From contig JAQTYB010000008.1 of the NCBI GenBank assembly GCA_028688475.1, forward strand, positions 1-42,327: DNA of 42,327 nucleotides, given 5' to 3'. Position numbers and translations under genes: made by a program. This DNA is from Elusimicrobiales bacterium. Lineage in GTDB: Bacteria; Elusimicrobiota; Elusimicrobia; Elusimicrobiales; Elusimicrobiaceae. The notes below the pieces were generated by a model. It made no database searches. It was given only the letters and a program-made list of their open reading frames with translations, and was not told the origin of the DNA. Shown here in pieces: positions 1-6,766 of this stretch; position 1 is the stretch's first letter; the number at the start of each line of letters is the position of its first letter.

Positions 1-1268
1 GCCGAGAATTCCTTCAGCAGAACCAGCGCTTTGGCGTAGCCCAGTTGAGGCAGGAAAGCCGTTATGACCGCCGTGGCGGAACCGGCGCAGTTTGCCGCGC
101 AATTCTGTTCGTCGGCTTCGATACCTTCGACGCAAAGGCGCAGCGCGGCGTCCGTTCCGCGCAGAATGTCCAGCGATTCCAGCAGCGCGTGCGCCAGCAG
201 CGGCATGAACTCGTTTATCTGCAATGTGGCGCGCGAGGCGGCCTCGCAGACCAGCATATCGTTTGCCATCACCTTCATGGCGCACTGAATCGCCGCCTCG
301 CAGACGACGGGGTTCACCTTTCCCGGCATTATGCTGGAGCCCGCCTGCGCGGGCGGCAGTTTTATCTCGCCCAGCAGGTTGAGCAGCCGCAGGTCGTTTG
401 AAATTTTGGCGATGTTGGAAGCGTGCGCCTTTAAAATAGCGGACACTTCCACGAACGCGTCCGAGTTCGCCGTCTCGCCGGGCAAGTTCTCGCCGCGGTT
501 GAGACCGAGCCCCGTGACCTCGCGCAGTTTTTCGATTACCAGAAAAATATAGCTGCGCGGCGCGCCGATGCCGGTGCCGATGGCGGTGCCGCCGATGTTG
601 ACCGTGCGCAGCCGTTCCTCGCATTTGAACGCGCGCCAGCGGTCGCGCGAAACCGCCTCGGCCCACGCCGAAAATTCCGCGCCCAGGGTCATCAGCACGG
701 CGGGCTGCATCTCGGTGCGCCCGGTTTTTACGATATGCGCGAATTTCGTTTCGCCCGACTGGAACGCGCCCTGCAATTTGGCGGCGGCCTCGCTGAGTTC
801 GCGCACCTTATAGATGGCGGCGATTTTGACCGCCGTCGGGTAAACGTCGTTGGTGCTTTGGTGGAGGTTCACGTGCTCCAGCGGATGAATAATCGAGTAG
901 TCGCCTTTTTCGCCGCCCAGCAGTTCTATGGCGCGGTTGGCGATAACCTCGTTGAGGTTCATGTTGGTTGACGTGCCCGCGCCGCCCTGCATGGCGTCCA
1001 AAGGAAACTGCGCCGCAAGTTTTCCGTCAATAATTTCGCTACAGGCAGTGGTTATCGCGGAGGCTTTCGACACTTCAAGCGCGCCAAGTTCCCGATTTGC
1101 CAGCGCGGCGGCCTTTTTAACCATCGCAACCGCGCGGACAAGCCCGCCGGAAGTTTTTATTCCGCTAAGCTGGAAATTCGCCAGCGCGCGCTGCGTATGC
1201 GCCCCCCAGTATGAGTGGAGCGGCACGCTGATGTCACCCAACAGGTCGGTTTCAGTTCTGTATTCCAT
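1..1268 (-). CDS. aspA: aspartate ammonia-lyase, C-terminus cut by window edge
   Basis: Cytosolic enzyme that cleaves L-aspartate to fumarate and ammonium. Reading the minus strand from the ATG at 1268 gives about 422 residues of an uninterrupted aspartase/fumarase-superfamily protein; the family is usually about 460-470 residues, so roughly 40-50 are missing past base 1. The start reads MEYRTETDLLG with the family's YWGAHTQRA stretch, followed by GGAGTSTNMN, HVNLHQSTNDVYPT, GGTAIGTG and the signature loop GSSIMPGKVNPV that carries the catalytic serine. GTAIGTG and the overall N-terminus favour aspartase over class II fumarase. It lies 47 bp downstream of the restriction gene in the same direction. 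In many anaerobes aspA sits in the hydE/hydG/hydF maturation cluster, so it may supply ammonium for H-cluster synthesis; that role is inferred from context. Argininosuccinate or adenylosuccinate lyase is unlikely. Confidence 0.9.
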   Translation of the reverse strand, partial: MEYRTETDLLGDISVPLHSYWGAHTQRALANFQLSGIKTSGGLVRAVAMVKKAAALANRELGALEVSKASAITTACSEIIDGKLAAQFPLDAMQGGAGTSTNMNLNEVIANRAIELLGGEKGDYSIIHPLEHVNLHQSTNDVYPTAVKIAAIYKVRELSEAAAKLQGAFQSGETKFAHIVKTGRTEMQPAVLMTLGAEFSAWAEAVSRDRWRAFKCEERLRTVNIGGTAIGTGIGAPRSYIFLVIEKLREVTGLGLNRGENLPGETANSDAFVEVSAILKAHASNIAKISNDLRLLNLLGEIKLPPAQAGSSIMPGKVNPVVCEAAIQCAMKVMANDMLVCEAASRATLQINEFMPLLAHALLESLDILRGTDAALRLCVEGIEADEQNCAANCAGSATAVITAFLPQLGYAKALVLLKEFS

Positions 1269-1315
1269 AAAATAGTTTCTCTAAAATAATGATAGTCGTT
1301 CGACTTCGGGAATGG

Positions 1316-1975
1316 CTAAGCGTCGGCCTTTTTGAGCCAGAATTTTTTAATTTTTTCGAAATGCTTTATTCTTTCGGTGATTTTGGATATTTCATTGGGG
1401 TAAAATTCCGCCAGCGTATCGCAAAGCTGCAACATCCATTTTTTGCGGCTTTGAGGGACAATCTCGATAGTATTGGAATTAGCTATCTGTATTTGCCCCC
1501 ATCCCAATGCGCCAATGGTCAGGCAATTCCACGATAAAAATTCAATCGGCACAAAATGCACTTCTTTGATTTTTATATGGGTTCCTTTTATGCTGTATGC
1601 TATGTTGAGAATGACAAAATAGTTTTTGTCATCCTCATAAAATCTTGAAAGCCGCTCCACCGATGTGAGATTCGGCATATTAAAACTTGTCTCAAGCCGG
1701 TGAGTCTTTACATCCACGACATTGTAGAAACCGTCTTTATCGTAAAATGCAAAGTCAGCCATTGCGCGGCGGGCGAAAGAGGAGGAATAATCTTTCGCCA
1801 GATTGCCCAGAATAGCGCCGAAGTTTTTAGACAGCAATTCTTCTATAGCATCGCCCGCAGCTCTTGGGCTGGAACTTGTGCCGACCGACATGAAATCTTT
1901 TTGACTGTTCAAGAACTTTTTCACAGTCGCAGCTATTCGCTCATGCGTTGCGGAGTAAAAAATTTTGCTTTTCAT
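1316..1975 (-). CDS. type II restriction endonuclease, PD-(D/E)XK type
   Basis: Putative restriction enzyme of 219 residues. I do not recognise the exact family or site. A PD-(D/E)XK-like core is visible near residues 91-111: RRAMADFAFYD, then a short turn and NVVDVKTHR, giving D...DxK spacing as in many type II nucleases. A glycine/serine stretch (VGTSSSPRAAGDAIEELL) precedes it, and the rest is aromatic and lysine-rich. The gene starts 11 bp after the methyltransferase stop, with a good AAGGGG ribosome site, so the two form a methylase-first operon. The coding is clearly more A+T-rich than the hydrogenase genes on either side, suggesting lateral transfer. The assignment relies on the motif plus the adjacent methyltransferase; confidence in nuclease function is fair and in specificity nil. 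Confidence 0.72.
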   Translation of the reverse strand: MKSKIFYSATHERIAATVKKFLNSQKDFMSVGTSSSPRAAGDAIEELLSKNFGAILGNLAKDYSSSFARRAMADFAFYDKDGFYNVVDVKTHRLETSFNMPNLTSVERLSRFYEDDKNYFVILNIAYSIKGTHIKIKEVHFVPIEFLSWNCLTIGALGWGQIQIANSNTIEIVPQSRKKWMLQLCDTLAEFYPNEISKITERIKHFEKIKKFWLKKADA

Positions 1976-1986
1976 TGCAATCCCCT

Positions 1987-2985
1987 TTACATCGCCGCAA
2001 ACAAGTCTGGAATGTCAGCAACGGTGTCAATCTGCGAATTTGCTTTTTTCTGTTCGCTCAGGGAATTTCTTTCCCAGAAAACGCCGTCGTGATAGCCTTG
2101 TATTGTTTTGTCTGATTCGGCCAAAAGCAGGCGTTTTTCCGCCAGGCAGGCGTATTCTTCGTTCATCTCTATGCCGCAATAGCGTCGGTTCAGTTTTTTT
2201 GCCACAACGGAGGTCGTTCCTGAACCCAAAAACGGGTCGAATATAAAATCGCCCTCATTAGAACCGGCAAGCAGTATTTTCGCCAGCAGCTTTTCCGGTT
2301 TCTGCGTGGGATGAATCGTGTTCTCCGGCATGGACCAGAAGGGGATTGTCATGTCGGTCCACAAATTTGACGGACAAGTTAAACGGTAATTGCCATTTTC
2401 GCTTTCCTGCCAGTCTTTCGGTGCGCCGTTCGGGTCCTTATAAGGAGCCAGAACTTTGCGTTTTAACATCACCTTATCGCTATTGAAAGTAAACTCGTTG
2501 GAAACAGTGGCAAACCAGATATCCTCTGAACAGTTTTTCCAGTTGGCTTTTGCGCCCCGGCCTTTTTCGCGTTCCCATGTTATGCGATTGCGGATATGCA
2601 AATGTTTTGACAGGATACGGTATATTGCCGCTGAGGATTTCCAATCGCCGCAAACATAAACGGAAGCGGTCGGTTTCAGTGTTTTCATAAGCGGCGCGAA
2701 CCATGATGCCAGCCACTGTTCGTATTCCACATCGGTCATTTCCTTGAATTGCGCGCCGTTAAAATCTTTTGTCAGGTTGTAGGGCGGGTCAACGAATAGC
2801 AGGTCCACAAAACCTTTGGGAAGGTAGCGCAGCGTCTCGAAAATGTCACAGCAAATAGTTTTACTGACGAGAGTCTCGACTTTGCAGGGTTCGCGTAGGT
2901 CCAGGAAACGCTTTTTGAATTGCGAAATTTCGGGATTTGACAACTGCAATGTCCTATTTCTTGGAGCAAACGCTTTTGCAGGCAT
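1987..2985 (-). CDS. DNA adenine-N6/cytosine-N4 methyltransferase (beta class)
   Basis: Modification methylase of 332 residues that transfers a methyl group from S-adenosylmethionine to an exocyclic amino group in DNA. Motif IV, DPPYNL, is at residues 66-71 and the SAM-binding motif I, FDPFLGSGTT, is at about 249-258, preceded by HPTQKPEKLL (motif X). The order IV ... X ... I is that of beta-class enzymes. The target recognition region would be the central part, about residues 130-215 (includes TWEREKGRGAKANWKN). The DPPY form is most often adenine-N6; N4-cytosine is possible. The start is supported by an AGAGGGA ribosome site and a promoter about 20 bp upstream. It is the first gene of a two-gene restriction-modification operon and is A+T-rich relative to its neighbours. 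Confidence 0.92.
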   Translation of the reverse strand: MPAKAFAPRNRTLQLSNPEISQFKKRFLDLREPCKVETLVSKTICCDIFETLRYLPKGFVDLLFVDPPYNLTKDFNGAQFKEMTDVEYEQWLASWFAPLMKTLKPTASVYVCGDWKSSAAIYRILSKHLHIRNRITWEREKGRGAKANWKNCSEDIWFATVSNEFTFNSDKVMLKRKVLAPYKDPNGAPKDWQESENGNYRLTCPSNLWTDMTIPFWSMPENTIHPTQKPEKLLAKILLAGSNEGDFIFDPFLGSGTTSVVAKKLNRRYCGIEMNEEYACLAEKRLLLAESDKTIQGYHDGVFWERNSLSEQKKANSQIDTVADIPDLFAAM

Positions 2986-3004
2986 TGGGATATCCCTCTT
3001 TCAC

Positions 3005-3033
3005 ATTATAGCACACGCGAATATAGGGCTTAA
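3005..3033 (-). promoter_or_regulatory. promoter of the restriction-modification operon
   Basis: The minus strand has an extended -10 element TGCTATAAT (hexamer TATAAT at 3010-3005) with TTAAGC 17 bp upstream as a weak -35. Transcription would start near 2998, giving a leader of only about 13 nt that holds the AGAGGGA ribosome site of the methyltransferase. The promoter overlaps the last codons and the stop of hydG, so the cassette can be expressed independently of the hydrogenase operon. Confidence 0.7.
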
Positions 3034-4514
3034 AAACACAGGTCGCGCTCGCCGGAGGCGACTCTGCGGTAGTAATCGTTGAGCGTGGTCCACATCTCGT
3101 CGGTGAATTCGCCGGGCATGCGGGTTTTCACTTCGGACAGTTCTTTGGCGATAAGCTCCTCGCCGATGCGTTTTGTTTCCGGCGAGGCGAAATCGTCGAG
3201 CCATTCGCGGAAGGTCAGGATGGCGTTGAGTTTGCAGAACCGGCCTTCACGGCCCGAGCGCAGCATTTTCATTATATGGTCGCCCGTTCTGCCGCAGCGG
3301 TAGCCCGCCGTGCAAAATGAAGTGATGTATCCCATCGAGGCCAGCTCGCGGATTACCTCGTCGAGGCTGCGCGAGTCGGACAGCATGAACTGCTGGCGCT
3401 CCGTTTCCTGCCCGCCGTCGCGGTCGCTGTACGCGCCGATGCCGATACGCGACGAGGCGTCGCGCTGGGTGCACATCGGGATAACGTCGCGTATCATGGC
3501 GGGACGCTCGCGGCAGGTAACAATCATGCCCGCGTAAGGTATCGCCAGCCGCAGCACGCAAACCAGTCGCTTGAAATCCGCGTCTGAAACCTCGTGTCCG
3601 GTGCGGGTGGCGAACGGGGTGTTGCAGGCCGGTTCGATGCGCGGGAAAGAAACCGTGTGCGGCCCGATGCCGAATTGCTTTTCCAGGGCGTGCGCGTGGG
3701 AGAGAAGGCCCATTACTTCAAAACGCCAGTCGTACAGGCCGAACAGCGCGCCTATCGCCACGTCGTCAATGCCGGCTTCCTGCGCGCGGTGCTGGGCGTA
3801 AAGCCGCCAGCGGAAGTTTCCTTTGACGGTGTTTGCGGGATGCAGTTTCGTGTAAGTTTCACGGTGGTAGGTTTCCTGAAAAACCTGGAATGTGCCGAGT
3901 CCGGCGGCCTTCACTTTTTTATAATCCGCCACGCTCATAGGCGCGGCGTTTATGTTCACGCGGCGGATTTCGCCCCTGCCGCTTCTGACGGGCACTTTAA
4001 CGGAGTAGGCGGCCTGCATGGTTTCTGCGATATAATCCGCGCCGGTGGAGGGATGCTCGCCGTACACCATGATGAGCCGCTTGTGGCCGATTTTCCCGGC
4101 GAGGATTTCGACTTCCTTTTTAACCTCGTCGGCGCTTAGCATTCGCCGTTTCTCAACAGTGTTGGAACTGCGAAACCCGCAGTAGGCGCAGTTGTTGGCG
4201 CATAAATTGGAGCAATAAAGCGGCGCGAAGGTTACGACGCGGTTGTCGTACACCTTGCGCTTGACCTGCGCGGCGGCGGAGAACATCTCCTCCAAAAGTC
4301 CGGGGTCGGAAACATTGAGCAGGGCGGCGGTTTCATCCATAGAGAGAGTTTCTATGGACAGCGATTTGGCGATAATGTCGCGCACTTTTTTCGGGTCGGG
4401 ATTTTTGCCGCTTTCCAGCGCGCGCATGATGGCGGCGTCGTCTATGAAATCCGCGCCGCCGGACAAATACTTGTCTATCTCCGCCTGCTTAATCACAGTT
4501 GCCGCATAATCCAT
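3030..4514 (-). CDS. hydG: [FeFe]-hydrogenase H-cluster maturase HydG
   Basis: Radical-SAM tyrosine lyase that splits tyrosine into p-cresol and dehydroglycine and converts the latter to the CO and CN ligands of the hydrogenase active site. The 494-residue protein has the typical HydG length. The radical-SAM cluster motif CX3CX2C is at C105, C109 and C112 (CANNCAYC). The C-terminal auxiliary cluster region reads FCTAGYRCGRTG and ends at C427. The usual CX2CX22C pattern is kept only at its first (C401) and last (C427) cysteines; the middle cysteine is Gly404, and a new cysteine lies at 407. The start ATG has a GGAGG site and lies 18 bp after the TM1266-type gene. ThiH is the main alternative, but the length, context and GRTG region fit HydG. 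Its partners HydE and HydF are not in this window. Confidence 0.95.
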   Translation of the reverse strand: MDYAATVIKQAEIDKYLSGGADFIDDAAIMRALESGKNPDPKKVRDIIAKSLSIETLSMDETAALLNVSDPGLLEEMFSAAAQVKRKVYDNRVVTFAPLYCSNLCANNCAYCGFRSSNTVEKRRMLSADEVKKEVEILAGKIGHKRLIMVYGEHPSTGADYIAETMQAAYSVKVPVRSGRGEIRRVNINAAPMSVADYKKVKAAGLGTFQVFQETYHRETYTKLHPANTVKGNFRWRLYAQHRAQEAGIDDVAIGALFGLYDWRFEVMGLLSHAHALEKQFGIGPHTVSFPRIEPACNTPFATRTGHEVSDADFKRLVCVLRLAIPYAGMIVTCRERPAMIRDVIPMCTQRDASSRIGIGAYSDRDGGQETERQQFMLSDSRSLDEVIRELASMGYITSFCTAGYRCGRTGDHIMKMLRSGREGRFCKLNAILTFREWLDDFASPETKRIGEELIAKELSEVKTRMPGEFTDEMWTTLNDYYRRVASGERDLCF

Positions 4515-4532
4515 ACCGCCTCCGCCACGCTG

Positions 4533-4784
4533 TCATTCGCACTTGGTAAGCGTGGATTTCACCGTAACGTCTTTAATCGCGCCCAGCTTGCCGGTCATGG
4601 CGCCGATTTCATCGTTGGAGCCGTCCACTATCAGCGTGACGACGTAGACATTGCGCTTCGGGTAAGGTATACCCATGCGGCCTATCACGAGGTCGCCGTA
4701 TTTTGTCAGCACTTCGTTCACCTTCGGAGCCGCCGTTTTGCGGTCGTTTATGATTATCGCTATTACTCCCACATGCTTTTCCAT
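4533..4784 (-). CDS. TM1266-type ACT-domain protein (iron-only hydrogenase system regulator)
   Basis: Small protein of 83 residues with a predicted ACT-like beta-alpha-beta fold: MEKHVGVIAIIINDR at the start, central RMGIPYPKRNVYVVTLIVDGSNDEIGAM split around a turn, and a C-terminal VKSTLTKCE strand. This matches the family named after Thermotoga TM1266 that is habitually encoded beside hydE/hydG; its molecular role is not established, though regulation or small-molecule sensing is assumed. I chose the ATG at 4784 because AAGGAG lies 6-7 bp upstream; a longer in-frame reading to 4934 runs through a terminator hairpin and is probably not translated. The gene follows hydA and precedes hydG. Confidence 0.88.
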   Translation of the reverse strand: MEKHVGVIAIIINDRKTAAPKVNEVLTKYGDLVIGRMGIPYPKRNVYVVTLIVDGSNDEIGAMTGKLGAIKDVTVKSTLTKCE

Positions 4785-4800
4785 CGCAATCTCCTTGTAA

Positions 4801-4837
4801 AAAACCGGCCTCCCGTATGAACAGGGAGGCCGGTTTT
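4801..4837 (-). terminator. intrinsic terminator or attenuator ahead of the TM1266-type gene
   Basis: The arms AAAACCGGCCTCCC (4801-4814) and GGGAGGCCGGTTTT (4824-4837) form a perfect 14-bp stem with a 9-nt loop. On the minus strand it is followed by a run of six T, the form of a rho-independent terminator. It lies between hydA and the next gene of the same operon, with the AAGGAG ribosome site only 4-9 nt beyond the stem, so it may regulate read-through or translation of the TM1266-type gene and hydG instead of simply ending the transcript. Confidence 0.85.
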
Positions 4838-4930
4838 GTAAAACTCCAGCTTTCCGGTCGCCCTTGGCTTTAGGGTGATAACCCCTGACCTCAGGTAGCT
4901 TCCATAGTCTAACAGGCTTGCCGCCTGTTT
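4828..4930 (-). promoter_or_regulatory. candidate structured RNA leader / antiterminator between hydA and TM1266-type gene
   Basis: This intercistronic RNA begins with a 7-bp hairpin just after the hydA stop (AACAGGC at 4911-4917 with GCCTGTT at 4923-4929). It continues with an AGGG/CCCT hairpin near 4871-4886. It ends with CTGGAGTTTTACAAAACCGG (4830-4849), which can fold on itself through TTTT/AAAA and CTGG/CCGG. That last fold uses the 5' arm of the terminator, so the two structures exclude each other, the layout of an attenuator or riboswitch. I could not match it to a known riboswitch class from memory. Confidence 0.45.
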
Positions 4931-6748
4931 TCAATGGGTGTGCGCGTGCGCCTTGTGCTCTTTTTTCTCGTGCGCAACGTCGCCCGGATGCACGCCGCGC
5001 TTGGTGTAATGCGTGTGCAGCAGGTGGTGCGACTTTTCGCCGAGCGGTTTTTCCAGAAACTCCTTGTAGAGCGTCTGAACCACCGGGTTGTCGTGCGATT
5101 TGCGCAGCGGCAGGCCGGCGTCTTCCTTATATATCGCCGAGGCGCGTTTTTTGCGGGTCTCGAGGTTGGTGGTGAACGGCTGTCCGCCGCCGCCGATGCA
5201 GCCGCCTTCGCAGGTCATCACTTCGATGAAGTGATAAGGCGACTTGCCGTCCCGGATTTCCTCAAGCAGCTTTCTCGCGTTGGAGAGGGTGTGCGCCACC
5301 GCGACTTTGAGTTTCGTGCCGGCGAGGTCCACTTCCGCCGTCTTGATGCCGTCCATGCCGCGCACGGCCTTGAAGTCAAGGGACGCCAGCGCTTTGCCGG
5401 TGACTACCTCGTAGGCGGTGCGCAGCGCGGCTTCCATGACGCCGCCCGTCGCGCCGAATATGACGGCTGCGCCGGTGCTCATGCCGAGCGGCTGGTCAAA
5501 CTCTTCGTTCGGCAGAGCGGGGAAGTCAAGACCGGCTTCCTTTATCATCTTGGCGGCTTCGCGGGTGCTCAGGACAAAATCCACATCCTGAAAGGATTCG
5601 GAATCCTTGAGCCCCATTTTTTTCTGCCAGTAGTGGAACGCGCCGTTCATCTCCGGCCTGCGCGCCTCGAATTTCTTGGCGACGCACGGCATTATGGAAA
5701 CCACCACCATGTCGCGCGGGTCAACGCCCAGCTTTTCGGCGTAATAGGTTTTCGCTACCGCGCCGAACATCTGCTGCGGCGATTTGCAGGTTGACAGGTG
5801 CGCCAATACGCCGGGGAAGAAATGCTCGGCGAATTTTATCCAGCCGGGCGAGCAGGAGGTTATCATCGGCAGCGTGCCGCCGGTTTTGAGCCGGGTGATA
5901 AGCTCCGTGCCTTCTTCCATGATGGTGAGGTCGGCGGTGAAGTCCGTGTCGAACACCTTGTCGAAGCCGAGGCGGCGTAGCGCGGCGACCATCTTGCCGG
6001 TCCACGCGGTGCCGGGCTCAAGGCCGAAATCCTCGCCGATAGCCACGCGGACGGCGGGCGCGGTCTGGACGACGACGGTTTTCTTCGGGTCGTTTATCGC
6101 CTTCCAGACGCCGTCTATCTCGGATTTTTCCATAAGCGCGCCGGTCGGGCAGACCAGTATGCACTGGCCGCAGTTGGCGCATTCGGCGTTGCCGAGGCCC
6201 ATATCGCCGAAGGTGGAGACGGCGGAGGCCGCGCCGCGTCCCGTCATGCCGATGGCGGAGACGCTTTGTTTTTCAGCGCAAACCGCTATGCAGCGGCGGC
6301 AAAGTATGCATTTCTCCGGGTCGCGCACCAGCGACGGAGAGGTTTCATCCTTGTCGGCGCGTTCGGCGTGAGTGCGCTCGAACGAGACGTTTTTTATGCC
6401 CAGGTCGCTGGAGAGCTGGCGCAGGGTGCAGTATTCGTTCTTGTCGCACACGAGGCAGTCCGTCGGATGGTTGGCAAGCAGAAGCTCGGTGTTGATTTTG
6501 CGGGCTTTGCGGACGGCCTCGGTGTTGGTCTGTATCTCCATCCCCTCGGCCACCGCGGTGATGCAGGAGCGCTGGAGAGTGCGGGAGCCTTTTACTTCCA
6601 CGACGCAAACGCCGCAGGAGCCTTCCGCGTGGACGCCTTCAAGGTAGCAGAGCGTGGGTATTTTTATGCCCGCGTGCCTGCACGCCTGAAGTATAGTGGT
6701 TCCCTTGGGAACCTCGTGGCTTTTGTTGTTTATTTTAACGTGAAACAT
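4931..6748 (-). CDS. hydA: NAD-linked [FeFe]-hydrogenase catalytic subunit HydA
   Basis: Catalytic subunit (605 residues) that reduces protons or oxidises H2 at the H-cluster. Domains in order: plant-type [2Fe-2S] (C34, C45, C48, C62); His-ligated [4Fe-4S] (H94, C98, C101, C107); a two-[4Fe-4S] ferredoxin domain (C147, C150, C153, C157 and C190, C193, C196, C200); and the H-domain with C299 in TSCSPGW, C355 in MPC, and C513 and C517 in MTCEGGCIGGGGQP. All H-cluster ligands are present. The proton-relay cysteine next to C299 in clostridial enzyme CpI is serine here. The C-terminus adds a histidine-rich tail (HEKKEHKAHAHTH). Gene order hydC-hydB-hydA indicates the cytosolic NADH-dependent trimer. 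It starts 18 bp after hydB with a GGAGG site. Confidence 0.97.
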   Translation of the reverse strand: MFHVKINNKSHEVPKGTTILQACRHAGIKIPTLCYLEGVHAEGSCGVCVVEVKGSRTLQRSCITAVAEGMEIQTNTEAVRKARKINTELLLANHPTDCLVCDKNEYCTLRQLSSDLGIKNVSFERTHAERADKDETSPSLVRDPEKCILCRRCIAVCAEKQSVSAIGMTGRGAASAVSTFGDMGLGNAECANCGQCILVCPTGALMEKSEIDGVWKAINDPKKTVVVQTAPAVRVAIGEDFGLEPGTAWTGKMVAALRRLGFDKVFDTDFTADLTIMEEGTELITRLKTGGTLPMITSCSPGWIKFAEHFFPGVLAHLSTCKSPQQMFGAVAKTYYAEKLGVDPRDMVVVSIMPCVAKKFEARRPEMNGAFHYWQKKMGLKDSESFQDVDFVLSTREAAKMIKEAGLDFPALPNEEFDQPLGMSTGAAVIFGATGGVMEAALRTAYEVVTGKALASLDFKAVRGMDGIKTAEVDLAGTKLKVAVAHTLSNARKLLEEIRDGKSPYHFIEVMTCEGGCIGGGGQPFTTNLETRKKRASAIYKEDAGLPLRKSHDNPVVQTLYKEFLEKPLGEKSHHLLHTHYTKRGVHPGDVAHEKKEHKAHAHTH

Positions 6749-6766
6749 ATCTCTGAAATCCTCCGT

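Noticed and set aside
4785-4934. N-terminal extension of the TM1266-type protein to 133 residues
   Set aside because: It would read through the terminator hairpin, and the family length and the AAGGAG site both support the start at 4784.
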